Below are positions 1 to 8,618 of a DNA stretch of 43,198 nt, piece by piece; the stretch's first letter is position 1; every line of letters starts with the position of its first letter. Both the position numbers and the translations under genes were made by a program. The notes beneath the pieces are model-generated. The model worked only from the letters and a program-made list of their open reading frames with translations, made no database searches and was not told the origin of the DNA. Source of the stretch: JAOUEA01 sp040882605. GTDB lineage: Bacteria > Actinomycetota > UBA4738 > HRBIN12. The stretch is taken from assembly GCA_040882605.1 (NCBI GenBank), contig JBBEAY010000012.1, forward strand, positions 1-43,198, written 5' to 3'.

Positions 1-223
1 TCGCCTCACTGCGGCCCTCAATCGAGTGATGGCGGGACCGTAGAGCGCGGCATCACGCGGTCACATCGGGCGATGGTAGTGGGATACGGTCATTCCGACA
101 TCACCCTCCGTGTCTTGAGGACGGGACCACTGGTCGGAGTTCGAGCCACAAATGGGGGACAGTGGGCGAGCGTGCGACCGCCGCAGGCGGCGGGACGACC
201 TCCCGTATGAGCGAACGGGTTTC
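1..223. other. left-edge stretch without a recognised gene
   Basis: This is the sequence downstream of the thymidylate kinase stop codon. Short open frames on both strands look like chance frames in GC-rich DNA and give no recognisable protein. A short GC hairpin (CCGCCG-CAGG-CGGCGG, near 179-194) could help end the minus-strand transcript, but it has no T tract. I see no tRNA or other RNA gene. Confidence 0.4.
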
Positions 224-2263
224 CTATCGACCGGTGGTGTCGCTCAAGCGTTCGTACTCGGCAAGCGCCTTGTCGAGCGCCGCGCGCACGTCGACGAAGA
301 CCTCGGCGGGTGGGTTGTCGGCGTCGACCACCACGAATCGCTCGGGGTGCTCCTCGGCGATCTTGAGGTAGGCGTCGGCAACCTTCGCGTGGAAGTCCTG
401 CCCCTCGAGCTCCAGGCGGTCGGGGGCCTCGGTCGAGCGCAGCAAGCCCCGCTCCGGCTCGAGGTGAAGCAGGATCACGAGGTCGGGGAACAGACCTTGC
501 GTCGCCCAGACGTTGAGCGTCAGCACGTCTTGCTCGCCGAGCCCACGGGCCCACCCCTGATACGCGAGCGACGAGTCGACGTACCGGTCGCAGATCACGA
601 CCTTTCCCTCGGCGAGCGCGGGGCGGATCACGCTCGTCACCGTCTGTGCCCGCGCCGCCGCGAACAGCAGCGCCTCGCTGCGAGCGTCGAGCTTGCCGGT
701 CTTCGGGTCGAGCAAGACTTCGCGGATCTTCTCCCCCAGCTCGGTGCCTCCCGGCTCGCGCGTGACGAGCACATCCTGCGACACCTCATCCCGCAGGTAC
801 TTCTCGGCGAGACGGATCTGCGTGCCCTTGCCCGCGCCTTCCACACCTTCGAAGGCGATGAACAGCCCGGTCGCCGGCGGCCGCTTCAGCTTCGGCACGA
901 GCATGAGCGGTTCGGGTCGGGAAAGGCGATGACGCTGCAGCAGACGCCGCGTGTTGAAGCCGGCGGCCGCCGCCAGCACGCCGGCGGTCCACAGGGCAAG
1001 TCGCGTGCCCGACAGATCGAAGCGCTGCCCGCCAACGAAGAACTCGTAGTTGCCATAGATGCTCGACAGGATAGGGAAGACCGTGAGGCTCAGGAACAGC
1101 CCCATGCGCGAGAGGGTGGTGAGCGAGCCGAACGTGCGCCCGCGGAACTCGTCCTCGACGTTCTCCTGCAGCAGCGTGTAGCCGCTCACCCACGCGAGCC
1201 CGCAGAACGCACCGAGCCAGACGGTGACGACCGCGGCCAGAGGCAGGTTGGGCATCGCGGCGAGCACGAACAACGCGCCGGCGGCCGCGACGAGCGCCCA
1301 GACGAACGTCAGTCCGCGGTCGACGAACTTCGCGACCTGGTTGCTCGCGGTCATGCCTAGCGCCATGCCCACTCCGAAAGCGGTGACGATCACCCCCCAC
1401 GCCGCCTCTCCGGCTCCGAGCGAGCGGACGAAGATCGGTCCGAGCGCGAGCACCGCTCCGACCGCGCCGAACGCGACGACGATGCCGGCCGTCATCGCCG
1501 AGGCGATCGAGTCTTCGCGAAGGAACCTCACGCCGTCGACGACGTCTCTCCAGATGCGCTTGATGTCGAATCGCCCCGTCAGTCCGCCGGTCTTCGCCGG
1601 GAACGAGATGCGACTCACCATGAACGCCGAGAAGAGGAACGTGCCCCCGTCGAGCAGCAGCGCGAGCGCCTGGGGGCGATCGCCCAGCCATGGCACACGG
1701 ACCGCCAAACCGGTCGAGAACACGGCGAGCGTCGCGAAGATGCCGCCGCCGAGCGGCAGCGTGCCGTAGGTGCTCACGAGCCCGATCGCGTTCGCATTCG
1801 CGAGCTGCCGCCGAGGCACCATGTTGGGCAACGAGGCGTCGCGCGCGGGGGTCCACAGCAGCGAGAGGCACTCGATCGCGAACGACAGCAAGAAGATGGC
1901 CCACAGTTCGCCCACGAACGCCATCGCCGCGTACATCACCGCGCGGCCGAGGTCGGCCACGATCATGATCCGCTTGCGGTCGGTGCGGTCGACGAGCGCG
2001 CCCGCGAACGGGCCGAACAGCACCGCCGGCAACATGCGCGCGGTCATGACGGCGCCCACCGCGAGGCCGGCGCCCACCGCAGACCCGGAGATCGCCGGGC
2101 TCGCGACGAGCGATGTGACCGCGATGAACCCAACCCAGTCGCCGAGCGACGAGATGGTCATCGCCGCGAGCAGGCGCGAGTACCCCGGATGGGTGAGCAG
2201 GTCCTTCAGGGTCGCCGCACGGGTTCCGCGGAGCGCGGCGACCTCGTCGGCGACCGATGCCAC
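224..2263 (-). CDS. tmk: bifunctional MFS transporter / thymidylate kinase (dTMP kinase)
   Basis: The product has 679 residues in two modules. Residues about 25-440 form a major facilitator superfamily region of roughly 12 hydrophobic segments, with the MFS loop VDRTDRKRIM at 91-100 and ENVEDEFRGR at 368-377. Residues about 466-679 are a thymidylate kinase: P-loop FEGVEGAGKGT at 471-481, TREPGGTELGE for dTMP binding, DRYVDSSLAYQG further on, and the C-terminal RLE region. The kinase converts dTMP to dTDP using ATP; the substrate of the transporter half is unknown. The P-loop reads GKGT rather than the common GKTT or GKST. Such fusions are known in Actinomycetota. The GTG start lies 6 bp after the topA stop, so the gene is almost certainly co-transcribed with topA. 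No frameshift is visible at the domain junction. Confidence 0.93.
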   Translation of the reverse strand: MASVADEVAALRGTRAATLKDLLTHPGYSRLLAAMTISSLGDWVGFIAVTSLVASPAISGSAVGAGLAVGAVMTARMLPAVLFGPFAGALVDRTDRKRIMIVADLGRAVMYAAMAFVGELWAIFLLSFAIECLSLLWTPARDASLPNMVPRRQLANANAIGLVSTYGTLPLGGGIFATLAVFSTGLAVRVPWLGDRPQALALLLDGGTFLFSAFMVSRISFPAKTGGLTGRFDIKRIWRDVVDGVRFLREDSIASAMTAGIVVAFGAVGAVLALGPIFVRSLGAGEAAWGVIVTAFGVGMALGMTASNQVAKFVDRGLTFVWALVAAAGALFVLAAMPNLPLAAVVTVWLGAFCGLAWVSGYTLLQENVEDEFRGRTFGSLTTLSRMGLFLSLTVFPILSSIYGNYEFFVGGQRFDLSGTRLALWTAGVLAAAAGFNTRRLLQRHRLSRPEPLMLVPKLKRPPATGLFIAFEGVEGAGKGTQIRLAEKYLRDEVSQDVLVTREPGGTELGEKIREVLLDPKTGKLDARSEALLFAAARAQTVTSVIRPALAEGKVVICDRYVDSSLAYQGWARGLGEQDVLTLNVWATQGLFPDLVILLHLEPERGLLRSTEAPDRLELEGQDFHAKVADAYLKIAEEHPERFVVVDADNPPAEVFVDVRAALDKALAEYERLSDTTGR

Positions 2264-2269
2264 GACGCG

Positions 2270-4804
2270 CTAAGCCTCGGGGGCGGGAACGGCCTTGGCT
2301 GCGGGCGTCTTCTTGCGCGCGGCGGTCTTCTTGCGCGCGGTGGACTTCTTCTTGGCGGTGGACTTCTTCTTGGCGGCAGACTTCTTGGCGCTGCTTTTTT
2401 GGGCGCCGTTCTTCTTGCTGGCGGCGCGCGCGGCTCGAGCTGCAGCCTTCGTCTCACGCGCCGCGGTCTCGGCCTCGACGTCGCCGTTCTTCGTGACGTT
2501 GAACTCCAGGTCGAGCTCCGCGCCGCAGCCCCAGCACTTGAGTGACTTCGGCCGGCGAAGCAACAGCGATCCGCACTCGGGGCACGGGTGATCCTTCTCG
2601 GGCGGGTTGCCGACCGCGCAGTCGCAGTCGGGGTAGCGGCTGCAGCTATAGAAGATCGAACCGAACCGGCTGCGCTTCTCGATCAGCTCTCCCTGCTTGC
2701 ATTGCGGACACGTCACGTCTGTCGACACGGGCGGGTCCTTCTTGATGTAGCGGCAGTCGGGGTAGCCGCTGCATCCGGTGAACGGTCCGTAGCGACCCAC
2801 ACGGCGCTGGAGCTGCTTACCGCATTCGGGGCAGGTTTCATCGAGCATCTCGGGCTCGGGGCGCACGCTTCCATCCATGTTGCGGATGTAACGGCAGTCC
2901 GGGTATTTCGTGCACCCAACGAACTTGCCGTAGCGACCGAGCTTGACCTCGAGACGACCAGGGTCGCGGCCTTCGGTGGGACACAACGCGCAGTCCTCAT
3001 CGAGCTCTTCGCTGAAGCGCTCGAACGAGTGCTCGGCCTTCTCGAGCGCGCGCTCGAACGGCGCGTAGAACTCCTCGAGCATCGTGATCTTGCGCAGGTC
3101 GCCTTCGGCGATGTCGTCGAGCTCTTTCTCCATATAGGCGGTGAACGTCACGTCGACCACGTCGGGGAAGTGCTCGATCAGCTTGTCGGTGACGACCTCG
3201 CCCGTGTCGGTCGGCGTGAAGCGCTTCTCCTCGAGAAGCACGTACTCGCGCCGCTGGATCGTCTCGATGATCGATGCGTACGTCGACGGACGGCCGATCC
3301 CGAGCTCCTCGAGCGTCTTCACGAGGGAAGCCTCAGAGAACCGAGGAGGCGGCTGCGTGAAGTGCTGTTCGGGCAGCACCTCGAGCATGCGCAACATCTG
3401 CTCGACGGTGAGCACGGGAAGCGTCTTCTCGGCGTCCTCGTCGGGGCCCTCGTCGCGGTCTTCCTTGTAGACGCGGATGAACCCGTCGAACGTCATCGTC
3501 TGGCCGGTCGCGCGCAACCCGTACGTGATGTCCGCGGCGTCGCCGTTGTGCGCAGGGGCTGTCGCCGAGATGTCGACGCCGACCTGATCGAAACGGGCCT
3601 CGGCCATCTGGGTGGCCACCGTGCGCTGCCAGATCATCGTGTACAGGCGGAGCTGGTCGCGCTCGAGCACACCGGCCATGCGGCTGGGACTGCGCATCAC
3701 GCTCGTGGGTCGCACGGCCTCGTGCGCCTCCTGGGCGTTGCGGCTGCGCGTCTTGTAGCGACGCGGCTCGGCGAGCGAGTACCGCTCGCCGTACTCGGTC
3801 CTCACGAGCTCGGCGACCTCGCGCACCGCAATGTCGGCGATATTGACCGAGTCGGTACGCATGTATGTGATCAGCCCCACCGACCCTTCGCCCGGAAGGT
3901 CGATGCCTTCGTAGAGACGCTGGGCGAGCGTCATCGTCTTGCGAGCGCTGAACCCGAGCTTGCGTGCGGCTTCCTGCTGCAGGGTCGAGGTCGTGAACGG
4001 CGGCGCCGGCGAACGCTTGCGTTCCTTCTTCTCGACGCTCGCGACGCGGTAGGACGCTCGGCGCAGCCGCTCGACGTGCGCCGCGGCATCGGCCTCGGCC
4101 GAGAGCAGCACGCCCTTCTTGTCTGGAGCGGCGGCGACCTTGCCCTCGGGCACCTGGGTGAGGCGGGCGGTGAACAACTGCTCCGGGTCTTCGGGCGTGA
4201 GGCGAACGTCGACGCTCCAGTACTCCACCGGGTTGAACGCTCGGATCTCGCGCTCGCGCTCGACGATCAAGCGCACCGCCACCGATTGCACGCGGCCGGC
4301 GGACAGGCCGGGACGGACCTTCTTCCAGAGCAGGGGTGAGATGCGGTAGCCGACGAGGCGGTCGAGGATGCGACGGGCTTCCTGCGCGTCGAAGAGCTTC
4401 AGGTCGATCGCACGCGGCTCGTCGAACGCTTCGAGGATCGCGTCGCGCGTGATCTCGGTGAACGTGACCCGCTTGGCGGTCGCGGGGTCGACACCGAGCA
4501 GGCTCGCCACGTGGAACGCGATCGCCTCGCCTTCGCGGTCGTAGTCCGTCGCGAGGATCAGGTCGCCCGAGCCGGCCTTCAGCACCTTCTTGAGCTCGCC
4601 CACGTGCCGTTTGGAATCCTCGGGCACCACGTAGTCGGGCGTGAACGCGTGCTCGACGTCGACGCCGAGCCCGCCGTAGCCCTTGCCGAGGTCACGGATG
4701 TGCCCATACGAAGCTCGGACGGCGAAATCGCCGCCCAGGTACTTCTCGATCGTCTTCGCCTTGGCAGGCGACTCGACGACCACGAGCGTCTTACCTGTGG
4801 CCAT
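2270..4804 (-). CDS. topA: DNA topoisomerase I (type IA)
   Basis: The product has 844 residues and relaxes negative supercoils by cutting one DNA strand. The Toprim domain starts with VVVESPAKAKTIEKYL (E11) and has the metal site DYDREGEA at 87-94. The active-site tyrosine is Y314 in LITYMRTDS. Four Cys4 zinc motifs follow towards the C-terminus (CALC..., CPECGKQ, CPQCKQG, CPECGSL), each of the first three ending in a YPDC pair. The protein ends in a Lys/Ala-rich tail, as is usual in actinobacterial TopA, where it binds DNA. The ATG start is preceded by TTGACA, 18 bp and TAAAGG, with the ATG 9 bases after the -10, which suggests a leaderless mRNA. It is the first gene of an operon with tmk. 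Confidence 0.97.
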   Translation of the reverse strand: MATGKTLVVVESPAKAKTIEKYLGGDFAVRASYGHIRDLGKGYGGLGVDVEHAFTPDYVVPEDSKRHVGELKKVLKAGSGDLILATDYDREGEAIAFHVASLLGVDPATAKRVTFTEITRDAILEAFDEPRAIDLKLFDAQEARRILDRLVGYRISPLLWKKVRPGLSAGRVQSVAVRLIVEREREIRAFNPVEYWSVDVRLTPEDPEQLFTARLTQVPEGKVAAAPDKKGVLLSAEADAAAHVERLRRASYRVASVEKKERKRSPAPPFTTSTLQQEAARKLGFSARKTMTLAQRLYEGIDLPGEGSVGLITYMRTDSVNIADIAVREVAELVRTEYGERYSLAEPRRYKTRSRNAQEAHEAVRPTSVMRSPSRMAGVLERDQLRLYTMIWQRTVATQMAEARFDQVGVDISATAPAHNGDAADITYGLRATGQTMTFDGFIRVYKEDRDEGPDEDAEKTLPVLTVEQMLRMLEVLPEQHFTQPPPRFSEASLVKTLEELGIGRPSTYASIIETIQRREYVLLEEKRFTPTDTGEVVTDKLIEHFPDVVDVTFTAYMEKELDDIAEGDLRKITMLEEFYAPFERALEKAEHSFERFSEELDEDCALCPTEGRDPGRLEVKLGRYGKFVGCTKYPDCRYIRNMDGSVRPEPEMLDETCPECGKQLQRRVGRYGPFTGCSGYPDCRYIKKDPPVSTDVTCPQCKQGELIEKRSRFGSIFYSCSRYPDCDCAVGNPPEKDHPCPECGSLLLRRPKSLKCWGCGAELDLEFNVTKNGDVEAETAARETKAAARAARAASKKNGAQKSSAKKSAAKKKSTAKKKSTARKKTAARKKTPAAKAVPAPEA
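2286..2400 (-). repeat. Lys/Ala-rich tandem coding repeats in the topA tail
   Basis: Near-tandem units of about 24 bp (cttcttcttggcggtggact and variants) encode AKKKSTAKKKSTARKK-type repeats in the basic tail of topoisomerase I. This is coding low complexity, not a mobile element; the unit number probably varies between strains. Confidence 0.7.
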
Positions 4805-4813
4805 GGCGGGGAA

Positions 4814-4843
4814 CCTTTACGGGTCGGTGGGGAGAAGTGTCAA
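4814..4843 (-). promoter_or_regulatory. topA promoter
   Basis: On the minus strand there is TTGACA (4843-4838), an 18-bp spacer, and TAAAGG (4819-4814); the topA ATG begins 9 bases later. It matches the housekeeping -35 well and the -10 less well, and implies a leaderless or nearly leaderless transcript. Confidence 0.5.
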
Positions 4844-4953
4844 GTATTCGGCATCTCGGGCCGCGTTCCAGAGAAGGTTTCAGAGCCCGGCCCGGAAGCC
4901 CGAGAACGCACTGGTACGGTCTTCGTATTCCCGAACCGAGGACTTGAACACCC

Positions 4954-5640
4954 ATGCTCGACTGGCTACATCAGTTCGTGATCGAGACGGTCGCCGGCTA
5001 CGGCTACGTGGCCGTGTTCGCGCTGATGGTGCTCGAGTCGGCGTGCGTGCCGATCCCGAGCGAGGTCACGATGCTATTCGGCGGGGCGCTGGCCTCGGCC
5101 GGATTCGCGGCGCCCGGCGAGGAGCTGTCGCTGTTCTGGGTCGGCATGGCCGGCACCGTCGGCAACCTGGTGGGATCGTGGCTCGCGTACTGGGCGGGCG
5201 CGGCGGGCGGGCGTCCGCTCGTCGACCGGTTCGGGCGTTACCTGTTGATCAGGCCCCACGAGGTCGACAAGGCTCATGCCTGGTTCGAGCGCTACGGCGA
5301 CGCGGCGGTCTTCTTCTCACGGCTGCTGCCGGTGATCCGCACCTTCATCTCGCTGCCGGCGGGCGTCGTGCGCATGCCCTTCTGGCGGTTCACGTTGTAC
5401 ACGGTGCTCGGTTGCCTGCCCTGGACGTTCGCCCTGGCCTGGCTCGGCTTCCAGCTCGGAGACCGCTGGGAGACCGTCGAGCGCGCGCTGCAGCCGTTCT
5501 CGTGGGCGATCGTGGGGGTGTGCGTGCTGGCTGCGGCCTGGTACGTGCGACGTCGCTGGACCAAGGTGCGAGCGGAGTATGCGGCGCTCGACGCGGCGCC
5601 GGTCACCGGGAACGGATACCGGCCCACGGGCTCCTCGTAG
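4954..5640 (+). CDS. DedA family membrane protein
   Basis: The product has 228 residues with several membrane segments. Family features are the N-terminal VLESACVPIPSE (about residues 27-38) and the FFSRLLPVIRTFISLPAG stretch in the middle, with the conserved arginines of the DedA/SNARE-associated (VTT) domain. Members of this family act in membrane lipid handling, including recycling of the undecaprenyl phosphate carrier, and often depend on the proton gradient; which lipid this one handles cannot be read from the sequence. The C-terminal 25 residues are polar and probably cytoplasmic. It is transcribed away from topA and ends 34 bp from the convergent GNAT gene. A GAGGA sequence lies 12 bases before the ATG, a rather long spacing. 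Confidence 0.88.
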   Translation: MLDWLHQFVIETVAGYGYVAVFALMVLESACVPIPSEVTMLFGGALASAGFAAPGEELSLFWVGMAGTVGNLVGSWLAYWAGAAGGRPLVDRFGRYLLIRPHEVDKAHAWFERYGDAAVFFSRLLPVIRTFISLPAGVVRMPFWRFTLYTVLGCLPWTFALAWLGFQLGDRWETVERALQPFSWAIVGVCVLAAAWYVRRRWTKVRAEYAALDAAPVTGNGYRPTGSS

Positions 5641-5674
5641 AGAGCGGCTCCGCATAGGGCGCGGGCGGAGGCCT

Positions 5675-6154
5675 CTAGAGGTTGACGAGCATCGTCCAGC
5701 TATCGCCGTCTTCGCCGACCTTTTCGAAACCCACCCGCTGATACATCATGCGGGAGCGATTGTGCACGGCGACCGAGAGCGACAGCCTTTGGAACCCCTC
5801 TTCCCTGGCTTGCACCATCGCCGCGCGTAGCAAGGTGCCGCCGATGCCCTTGCGGCGGTGCAACGGCTGCACGGCGGCCCCCAGCTCAGGCGTCTTCTCG
5901 TCGATGAAGCCGTAGCCGGGCTCGTCGTCGGTGAATTGGCGGTACCAGACGGCGCCGACGGGCGAGCCGTCGATCTCCGCGATCACGCCACCGTCGCCCG
6001 CACGCCCCCACTCCTCGTGATACCGGCGCAGCACCGGATCGTCGAGTACCTCGTCGATCGGCTCGCTGGGCCAATCGGGATTCCAGCGAGCGGCCTCGAA
6101 CAGCATCGTCTTCAGGAACGCCGCATCGTCGGACGTGACCGGACGGATGTTCAC
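5675..6154 (-). CDS. GNAT family N-acetyltransferase
   Basis: The product has 159 residues, a typical single GNAT domain. It starts MNIRPVTSDDAAFLK, contains the acetyl-CoA loop region AAVQPLHRRKGIGGTLLRA (R/Q-x-x-G-x-G/A type: RRKGIGG), then LSLSVAVHNRSRMMYQRVGF, the usual motif B. Its acceptor substrate is unknown. I chose the GTG at 6154 because GGGAGG stands 8-9 bases upstream and the homology begins right there; the open frame runs further upstream (to 6322) but with non-homologous sequence. It lies downstream of the KimA operon on the same strand, 79 bp after the last importer gene. Confidence 0.85.
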   Translation of the reverse strand: MNIRPVTSDDAAFLKTMLFEAARWNPDWPSEPIDEVLDDPVLRRYHEEWGRAGDGGVIAEIDGSPVGAVWYRQFTDDEPGYGFIDEKTPELGAAVQPLHRRKGIGGTLLRAAMVQAREEGFQRLSLSVAVHNRSRMMYQRVGFEKVGEDGDSWTMLVNL

Positions 6155-6233
6155 GTAGCTTCGCCTCCCGGTGGGTTCGCGGTCGCGAGAGTCAACCGTA
6201 CCGCAGGCGGACGCCCGGGCAGCGGAGCGCGCC

Positions 6234-8603
6234 TCAGTCAGCCGAGTCGGCCTCGACCGCCGGCACGGTGCGCGTCGCGCGCCCCGATTCGATCTGGTAG
6301 GCCACGCTCGTGAGCAGCACACGCTCCTCGAACAGGAACAGCCGCTTCACGAACAGCGCCGTCTGACCGTGCAGCGGCAGCTGCCACCACTTGGCCACGA
6401 TGTACTCGGGGATCACCACGTTCACGATCGTGCCGGGGCGCTCGGTGTAACGACGAACCTCCTCGAGCATCGGGGTCGACAGGTCGCGGAACGGCGCCTC
6501 GACGATGTCGAGCGGCACGCCTTCGACGACGTCGAACCAGCTGTCGCCGATCGAGACTGCAGCCTCGGGGTCGAGGTCGAAGTACACGGCTCGCGTCACC
6601 GTGGCGTCGAGCGTCCGCGCGTAGTTCACCGCTCGTACCGAGACGTCGTTCACCGATGAGAGCAGAACCAGGGTCACCGTGCGCTGCGGGATCAGGGGCT
6701 TGCCGCCCGCCGCCGAAGGGGTGCCTTCTTCGAGCACGACCGGCACGTCGGTGACGACCACGTTCGGGGTGCGCAGCATGCTCGCCTTGAGCCGCACCAG
6801 GTCGCGATTGCGAACCAGGTAGGAGAACAAGCCCTGCGGGCGCAACAGCTCCGGCACGGCGACGGTCACGAAGTCGTCGGGACCACGATCGATCGACTCC
6901 ACGACGTGACGGATACCCGCCGTCAGGTTCGTCGGCGAGATCGGCATGAGATCGGGGATGCCCAGGCCGACGAACGTGCGCCACCGCGCCTGCACGTCGC
7001 GCGTCACCCCGTGTCGACAAGGGAAGACCGGTCGTATCTCCTCGGGACGGAACGACCGCAGATACCCGACCGCCTCGGCGGTCGCGACGTCGAAGTCGCG
7101 CACCAGCAGCACGAGGTGGTTCTGCCCGGTCGCGCCCGATCGCACCCGTCCCGCACGCAACTGACTGCGCACGTTCGTGTAGTGATGGTGGATCGAGTAG
7201 AACCCGGGCACCAGCACCGCCATGATCAGGATCGAGAGCCAGGCGCCCTGCTCGAACTTCGAGACGATCACCACGACGAGCACGACTCCCGTCGTGAGCG
7301 CGCCGACGACGTTGATGACGATCGAACGGCGCCACCCCGCCATCGCGGCCGCGCCCTTGCGACCTTCGACGATCCAATGGCGCACCATGCCGCTCTGCGA
7401 GAGCGTGAACGAGGTGAAGACGCCCACCACGTAGAAGTTGATCAGCACCGACAGGCTGGCGTCGAACAACCAGATCATGAGACACGACAGCGCGCCGAGC
7501 ACGATCACGCCGTTCGAGAACACGAGACGGTCGCCGCGGTTCACGAACTGATGCGGCATGAAGCGGTCGCGAGCCAGGATCGAGGCGAGGCGAGGGAAGT
7601 CCTGGTAGGCCGTGTTGGCAGCGAGGATCAGGATCGTCGCCGTGAAGAACTGCACCACGAAGAAGCCGATCGAGCTGTTGCCGAAGACCGCGATGGCGAT
7701 CTGCGCGACCACCGATCGCTCCTCGCTCGCGACCACACCTTCGACGTGCGTCGCGAGCCACGAGATACCCAGGAACATCGACACCGCGATGCCACCCATG
7801 ATGGCCAGGGTCGTGGCGGCGTTGTGCGCTTGAGGCCGCCGGAACGCCGGGACGCCGTTGGAGATGGCCTCGACCCCTGTGAGCGCGGTGGCGCCGAGGG
7901 AGAAGGCTCTGAGCAACGCGAACAGGCCGATGGCGCCGGCGGTGGTGGCCGCGTCATGCAAGGGCTCGGACTCGAGGCCCACCTCGGGACAGCCGGTGAC
8001 GCACCGTCCGAGGCCGATCACGAGCAAGATGCCGATCGAGAGCACGAACCCGTACGTGGGGATCGCGAACAGGGTGCCCGACTCGCGAGACCCCCTCAGG
8101 TTGGTGAACGTGACGAAGATCACGAATCCGATCGACAGGAGCACCTTGTGCTCGTTCGCCCACGGGATCGCCGATCCGATCGCGAACACGCCGGCCACGA
8201 TCGAGACGACCACGGTCATCATGTAGTCGAACAACAGTGCGGAAGCAGCGATGAGCGCGGGCACTGTGCCGAGGTTCTCCCGGCTGACGATGTAGGCGCC
8301 GCCACCGCTCGGATAGGCCCGCACGGTCTGGCGGTACGAGGCGACGACGATGATCATCAGAGAGCCGATGGCGATGGCGATCGGCATCACGAACGGCTGC
8401 GGCCGCATCGTCACGAGGGTGAGCGCGATCAGGATCTCGCCGGTGGCGTACGCGACCGACGACAAGGCATCGGAGGCGAACACCGGCAGCGCCAGGACCT
8501 TCGGAAGCAGCGTGTGCTCAAGCCCTGAGCTTGAGAACGCGCGGCCAAGCACGACACGTTTGAGCACACCGGTGGGCGCCAGCGGGGCGTCGGAGTTGGC
8601 CAT
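6234..8603 (-). CDS. KimA-like K+ importer (APC superfamily), paralogue 1, with doubled C-terminal domain
   Basis: The product has 789 residues. The first about 480 form 12 membrane segments that follow B. subtilis KimA (formerly YdaO) closely: ALPVFASDALSSVAYATGE at 38-56, SYRQTVRAYPSGGGAYIV at 89-106, ALTGVEAI at 240-247, NTAYQDFPRLASILARDRF and GDRLVFSNGV. The residues recalled as binding K+ or protons in KimA are kept (D45, Y52, T242, E245). KimA imports K+ with protons and is inhibited by c-di-AMP. After the membrane part come two related cytoplasmic domains, about 500-630 and 645-775, each ending in an FVTVAVPELL / IVNVVIPEY-type block and then a VVVTDVP / LLTSVAY strand. B. subtilis KimA (about 607 residues) has one. 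Automatic annotation would probably call it an amino-acid permease. It starts 12 bp after kimA-like paralogue 2. Confidence 0.88.
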   Translation of the reverse strand: MANSDAPLAPTGVLKRVVLGRAFSSSGLEHTLLPKVLALPVFASDALSSVAYATGEILIALTLVTMRPQPFVMPIAIAIGSLMIIVVASYRQTVRAYPSGGGAYIVSRENLGTVPALIAASALLFDYMMTVVVSIVAGVFAIGSAIPWANEHKVLLSIGFVIFVTFTNLRGSRESGTLFAIPTYGFVLSIGILLVIGLGRCVTGCPEVGLESEPLHDAATTAGAIGLFALLRAFSLGATALTGVEAISNGVPAFRRPQAHNAATTLAIMGGIAVSMFLGISWLATHVEGVVASEERSVVAQIAIAVFGNSSIGFFVVQFFTATILILAANTAYQDFPRLASILARDRFMPHQFVNRGDRLVFSNGVIVLGALSCLMIWLFDASLSVLINFYVVGVFTSFTLSQSGMVRHWIVEGRKGAAAMAGWRRSIVINVVGALTTGVVLVVVIVSKFEQGAWLSILIMAVLVPGFYSIHHHYTNVRSQLRAGRVRSGATGQNHLVLLVRDFDVATAEAVGYLRSFRPEEIRPVFPCRHGVTRDVQARWRTFVGLGIPDLMPISPTNLTAGIRHVVESIDRGPDDFVTVAVPELLRPQGLFSYLVRNRDLVRLKASMLRTPNVVVTDVPVVLEEGTPSAAGGKPLIPQRTVTLVLLSSVNDVSVRAVNYARTLDATVTRAVYFDLDPEAAVSIGDSWFDVVEGVPLDIVEAPFRDLSTPMLEEVRRYTERPGTIVNVVIPEYIVAKWWQLPLHGQTALFVKRLFLFEERVLLTSVAYQIESGRATRTVPAVEADSAD

Positions 8604-8612
8604 GCGGCGGAC

Positions 8613-8618
8613 AGCCTA
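8613..8618 (-). promoter_or_regulatory. possible internal promoter (-10) for KimA-like paralogue 1
   Basis: TAGGCT on the minus strand, 9 bases before the ATG. Its TAG is also the stop codon of the upstream importer gene, so a separate leaderless transcript of the second importer is possible inside the operon. No convincing -35 is seen. Confidence 0.3.

Noticed and set aside
120..165. tRNA-like GGTCGGAGTTCGAGCC stretch
   Set aside because: It resembles a T arm by chance; no acceptor, D or anticodon stems can be formed around it.
152..1360. Long plus-strand open frame opposite tmk
   Set aside because: It is antisense to a clear MFS-kinase gene, with low-complexity Arg/Glu/His composition and no recognisable domain; a GC-rich shadow.
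2588..4339. 583-codon plus-strand frame opposite topA
   Set aside because: Antisense to conserved topA; rich in Arg, His, Leu and Val with no domain. Shadow frame.
6906..8528. 540-codon plus-strand frame opposite the first KimA-like gene
   Set aside because: The composition (Asp, Arg, His, Glu, Gln) is typical of the antisense of membrane protein genes; no homology.
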